Position numbers and translations under genes: made by a program. The notes below the pieces were generated by a model. That model ran no database searches. It was not told where the DNA came from and saw only the letters and a program-made list of their open reading frames with translations. Shown here in pieces: positions 60,807 to 64,000 of a stretch of DNA of 64,000 nt (position 1 is its first letter; each line of letters begins with the position of its first letter). The DNA is from Streptomyces sp. HUAS MG91 (lineage in GTDB: Bacteria; Actinomycetota; Actinomycetes; Streptomycetales; Streptomycetaceae), in assembly GCF_040529335.1 (NCBI RefSeq), contig NZ_CP159534.1, forward strand, positions 6,510,001 through 6,574,000. The letters are read 5' to 3'.

Positions 60807-62396
60807 TCATTTCAGCGGCGTGGGCTCCGCGTGGGCCGCACAGGACGCCCCGCGCCGCTCCGGCACCCGCCCCTCCAGCACATACGCGTCGAAGTACCCG
60901 TTGACGCAGGCGTTGGCGCCGCCGCCGATGCCGTGCGTCCCGGCGTTCCGCTCGGTCACCAGCACCGATCCGGCGATCCGCCGGTTCAGCTCCCGCGCGC
61001 CCGTGTACGGCGTCGCCGCGTCCCGCTCGGCGGCCAGGATCAGCGTCGGCGGCAGCTCACCGGGTGCCGTCCGCACGTCGACCGGCCGCTGCCGGGGCGT
61101 CGACCAGTACGCGCACGGCAGGTTCATCCACGCGTTGTCCCATGTCTCGAACGGCGCCTTCTTCGCCAGCGCCGTGTTGTCGCGGTCCCAGACGCGGAAG
61201 TCCGTGGGCCAGGGCGCGTCGTTGCACTCGACGGCCGTGTACACGGCGGTGCCGTTCTCGTTCTCCTGCTCGGCGCGCGCCCCCGACGGCGGTGTGGCCT
61301 GGCCGATCAGCGGCTTCGGGTCGCCCTTCAGATACGCGGACAGCGCCGCGGCCCGCATCGGCCAGTAGTCGTCGTAGTACCCGGCCTGGAGGAACGCCGA
61401 CTGCAACTGGCCCGGACCGACCTTCCCGCCGGCCGGCTCGTGCGCCAGCTCCGCGCGCACCTTCTCGTACGAGCGCAGCACCTCCTCGGGCGTCGTGCCC
61501 AGGTGGTACGTCCCGTCGTGCTTGGCGACCCAGGTCCGGAAGTCGAGCCAGCGGCCCTCGAACGCCGCCGACTGCTCCAGGTTGTCGCGGTACCAGATCC
61601 GCTCCGGGGCGGGGTCGACCGCCGAGTCGAAGACCATGCGGCGCACATGCGAGGGGAACAGGCGTGCGTACACGGCGCCGATGTACGTGCCGTAGGAGGC
61701 GCCCATGTACGTGAGTTTCGGCTCGCCCAGCGCGGCCCGCAGCACCTCCAGGTCACGGGCGTTGGCGAGCGTCGTGTAGTGCTCGATCCCCGGGTTCTTC
61801 GCACAGCCCGCCGCATACGACCTGGCCTGCGCGACGCGCTCCTTCTTGTACGAGGCCGAAGGGTGCGTCGGTGCCTGGGTCGGCGCCTTCGCGAAGCGCT
61901 TCGGGTCCTGGCAGGAGATCGGCGCCGAGCGGCCCACCCCGCGCGGCGCGTACCCGATCAGGTCGTAGGCGGCGCCGATGCGCTTCCACTCCGGCATCGC
62001 GCCGGCCAGCGGGAAGTACATGCCGTTGCCGCCGGGGCCGCCCGGGTTGAACACGAACGCGCCCTGCCGCTCGCTCTTCTTGCCGCGCGCGGCCACCCGG
62101 CTGACCGTCAGCTCGATCCGCTTGCCGGACGGATGCGCGTAGTCGAGGGGGACGGAGACGGTCCCGCAGCGCACCGGGTCGTCCAGCTCCTCCACGGCCG
62201 GGCAGGGTCCCCAGGTGATGCCCGCGACGGCGGCCCGCGCGGCGGCGACCGCGACACCGGCCTGCTCCGGCGCGGCGGCGGGACCGGGGAGGGGGACGGG
62301 GGAGGCGGGGGACACGGGGGAGGCGGCCGGCGCGGACAGGACCAGCGTCCCCGCGGCGGCGCAGAGGACGGACGTGGCTCGCAACGCGTGTCTCAT
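60807..62396 (-). CDS. Secreted alpha/beta-hydrolase, tripeptidyl aminopeptidase (TAP) family
   Basis: This 529-residue exported protease-type hydrolase has a signal peptide in the first 30 residues (RHALRATSVLCAAAGTLVLS) and a Pro/Ala-rich propeptide region. The catalytic core begins GAFVFNPGGPGGNGM (oxyanion region). The nucleophile Ser lies in LTYMGASYGTYIGAVYARLF, the Asp in LILAAERDAATPYTGARELN, and the His in GTHGIGGGANACVNGYF, the standard order for the family. It probably releases tri- or dipeptides from extracellular protein. The ATG at 62396 places the signal peptide directly at the start. It converges with hemQ across the dispersed repeat. Confidence 0.92.
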   Translation of the reverse strand: MRHALRATSVLCAAAGTLVLSAPAASPVSPASPVPLPGPAAAPEQAGVAVAAARAAVAGITWGPCPAVEELDDPVRCGTVSVPLDYAHPSGKRIELTVSRVAARGKKSERQGAFVFNPGGPGGNGMYFPLAGAMPEWKRIGAAYDLIGYAPRGVGRSAPISCQDPKRFAKAPTQAPTHPSASYKKERVAQARSYAAGCAKNPGIEHYTTLANARDLEVLRAALGEPKLTYMGASYGTYIGAVYARLFPSHVRRMVFDSAVDPAPERIWYRDNLEQSAAFEGRWLDFRTWVAKHDGTYHLGTTPEEVLRSYEKVRAELAHEPAGGKVGPGQLQSAFLQAGYYDDYWPMRAAALSAYLKGDPKPLIGQATPPSGARAEQENENGTAVYTAVECNDAPWPTDFRVWDRDNTALAKKAPFETWDNAWMNLPCAYWSTPRQRPVDVRTAPGELPPTLILAAERDAATPYTGARELNRRIAGSVLVTERNAGTHGIGGGANACVNGYFDAYVLEGRVPERRGASCAAHAEPTPLK

Positions 62397-62488
62397 ACGC
62401 GGATACTTCGTGCGGTGCCTGGCGATGTAAAGCACCGGTTCGCCGGTGTCGGATCAATGACCCCGATGCGTCGGCCGGGTGCCCGCGC

Positions 62489-63253
62489 TCACTCGGAGAG
62501 CGCGGCCCGCACCTGCGGATCGTCCACCGCGCGCAGCCCGCGCAGGGCGACCGCGAACAGACTCCCCGCGGCCGCCGGACGCGCGGCGAGCAGCCGCTGC
62601 CCGACCGGCGAGGCCCAGCGCGTGTACGGGTGGATCTCGATCCGGGCGATGGCCAGACAGCTCAGGGTGAGCAGCAGCGGCAGCGCGAACCAGAGCGCCA
62701 CCGGGGTGTCCTGGGTCTCGGCGCCCTGGCCCGGGGTGAGCGTCGCGACCGCGCCGAGCACGACCACCGCGACGGTCGCCGCCCGCACCTGCCGCACCGC
62801 CGCCGTGACGGCCGAGCGGGCGGCCTCCGGGACCGCGAGCCCCGCCGTGACGAGCCCGTCGGCCAGGGCGCGCACCGCGTCGCCCGCCGCGGTGGCGGCC
62901 CGCAGCGGCGCCGTCCGGGACTGCCCGGCGGGCCCGATCGCGCCGAGCACGGAGCGCTCCATGGTGTCCCGGCCCACCGGGTCGACGACCGTCGCCCAGC
63001 CGGTGTGCGCGAGCAGCAGCCGGTGGCCGCGGGCCATCGACACCAGCGTCACGTCCACGACCCGCACCGGCCCGCCGGACAGGAACGCCGTCTCGTACAG
63101 GGACAGTTCGTGGTCCGACAGGACGTGCGCGCCGGTCCGCACGGTGTCCTCGGCGCGCTCGCCCTCGGCGGCGCGCACCGCCGCGAGGCACAGCCGTCCG
63201 CAGGAGACGGCGGCGGCCGCGCAGGCCAGGAGGAGGAACAGGACCCAGAACAT
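62489..63253 (-). CDS. TIGR04222-type membrane protein
   Basis: This 254-residue protein starts with a membrane segment (FWVLFLLLACAAAAVSCGRL). The soluble part shows LSDHELSLYETAFLSGGPVR and VVDVTLVSMARGHRLLLAHT, the SLYE...LxGGPxR signature of TIGR04222 proteins. It then has two further hydrophobic segments near residues 160-178 and 185-203 and a C-terminal soluble tail. Members often end in a Gly/Cys-rich domain; this one does not. Function is unknown. The gene is 92 bases before the peptidase start on the same strand and 59 bases after the DUF4142 gene, so they could be one unit. Confidence 0.8.
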   Translation of the reverse strand: MFWVLFLLLACAAAAVSCGRLCLAAVRAAEGERAEDTVRTGAHVLSDHELSLYETAFLSGGPVRVVDVTLVSMARGHRLLLAHTGWATVVDPVGRDTMERSVLGAIGPAGQSRTAPLRAATAAGDAVRALADGLVTAGLAVPEAARSAVTAAVRQVRAATVAVVVLGAVATLTPGQGAETQDTPVALWFALPLLLTLSCLAIARIEIHPYTRWASPVGQRLLAARPAAAGSLFAVALRGLRAVDDPQVRAALSE

Positions 63254-63312
63254 GAGGTGTTTCTATGACAGGTGTTCGAGTTTCCGCTACGGCATATTCA
63301 CTATGCGGACAC

Positions 63313-64000
63313 TCAGCGCCAGGCCGCGGGGCTGGACGCCGCGGGCGGCAGCGAGAACGTCGGCGACGGGGTGACCGGCGTCGCCGAGCCCGGGGACGCC
63401 GTCGGTCCCGGCGGGGCGGGGGAGCGGGTGCCGGGCGGCGGGCTCGCGGTGGCCGCGCCGCGCGCCAGCGCGTCGAAGTCGACCAGACCGGTCGCCTCCA
63501 GGACCTTCATGTGGTCGAGGACCGTGGTGTTGGCGTCGTCCGCGAGGCCCCGTACGAGCGTGTTGCGGGTCGAGGCGCGCACCTGGGCGACGAGCGCGAA
63601 GACCTGGCCGTGGGCGCGGCGCAGGATGTTGGCGAACTCGCGCTCGTAGTCCAGGCCCTTCGCCGCGGTCAGCGTCCGCAGCCAGCCCTGCTGCTGCGGG
63701 TTGGGCTGGTTGGGCAGTTCGAGACGGAGCCGCGCCGCGACCTCCCGCACCCGCGCGTCCAGGAACGTGTGGCCCTCGACCAGGTGCTCGCCCGCCGTCT
63801 CGATCGCCTTGGTCGGGGCCCGCTCCTCGGCCTGCTGCCCGGCGGGCATCTCCCACAGCCCGGCGAGCCGCACCTTGGTGATGAAGAGCCGGTCGGTCGC
63901 CGACAGCGGGCCGAACCGGGTCGGCACCGACTGCGCGTCGAGCGTGTCCAGGCCGGTGGCCGACCGGTCCGCGTAGGACCAGATGGGAAAGGCGAGCGCG
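63313..64000 (-). CDS. DUF4142 domain protein (start beyond the window edge)
   Basis: The frame is open to the right-hand edge, so the N-terminus is missing; at least 228 residues are inside. The visible part contains the DUF4142 helical-bundle pattern: ATDRLFITKVRLAGLWEMPA, HLVEGHTFLDARVREVAARL, DYEREFANILRRAHGQVFAL and RNTLVRGLADDANTTVLDHM. A low-complexity Pro/Ser/Ala tail of about 45 residues ends the protein. DUF4142 proteins are usually exported or envelope-associated, ferritin-like bundles with no known activity. Residues upstream (IWSYADRSATGLDTLDAQ) suggest that the mature domain, not the signal, is at the edge. Confidence 0.82.
   Translation of the reverse strand, partial: ALAFPIWSYADRSATGLDTLDAQSVPTRFGPLSATDRLFITKVRLAGLWEMPAGQQAEERAPTKAIETAGEHLVEGHTFLDARVREVAARLRLELPNQPNPQQQGWLRTLTAAKGLDYEREFANILRRAHGQVFALVAQVRASTRNTLVRGLADDANTTVLDHMKVLEATGLVDFDALARGAATASPPPGTRSPAPPGPTASPGSATPVTPSPTFSLPPAASSPAAWR

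Overview
The window is a stretch of chromosome from a Streptomyces-like actinobacterium. The evidence is very high GC with GC-rich third codon positions, many GTG/TTG starts, Streptomyces-type regulators (a WhiI-like response regulator, XRE/DUF397 pairs, a ROK repressor), and gene order matching my recollection of the S. coelicolor SCO5999-SCO6043 core region (aconitase, ngcEFG, rok7B7, xylFGH, dxs, fadBA, rnd, whiI, hemE, hemG, hemQ). I saw no tRNA, rRNA, CRISPR array or insertion sequence.

Layout. 0-3.3 kb: end of a MarR-type regulator and a monofunctional aconitase behind two candidate operators. 3.3-12.1 kb: an accessory block with a secreted RHS/YD-repeat protein and a small membrane gene (candidate toxin tip and immunity), small membrane genes, a DinB protein, a RibD-like reductase, an acetyltransferase coupled to a second IF-1 gene, and an XRE/DUF397/ATPase regulatory set. 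12.1-24.9 kb: carbon acquisition, with a GH92 alpha-mannosidase, the ngcEFG ABC importer behind a DasR-like site, the ROK repressor and the xylFGH importer. 25.0-28.7 kb: dxs and an amino-acid permease, separated by strong hairpins.

28.7-48.0 kb is the most unusual region. It has a membrane glycosyltransferase and an LCP ligase, then a tightly coupled plus-strand set: GT2 glycosyltransferase, polysialyltransferase-like protein, DUF6716 protein, CMP-nonulosonate synthetase fused to a KdsC-like phosphatase, NeuB-like synthase, and an unrecognised protein. Downstream are two related propeller-like proteins, two secreted endonuclease/exonuclease/phosphatase proteins (one with FG-GAP repeats), a secreted phosphodiester glycosidase and a galU-type gene. 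My inference is a wall glycopolymer containing a nonulosonic acid (most simply Kdn, as in teichulosonic acids) with its anchoring and remodelling enzymes.

48.1-64.0 kb is mostly core: fatty-acid beta-oxidation (fadB/fadA), ribonuclease D, whiI, DUF3000, uroporphyrinogen decarboxylase, a CoA-disulfide-reductase-like flavoprotein, a DUF4349 lipoprotein, the coproporphyrin-pathway pair hemG(Y)/hemQ, a secreted TAP-type peptidase, a TIGR04222 membrane protein and a DUF4142 protein cut by the window edge. Copies of dispersed Streptomyces repeats lie between genes and, in one case, inside hemG.
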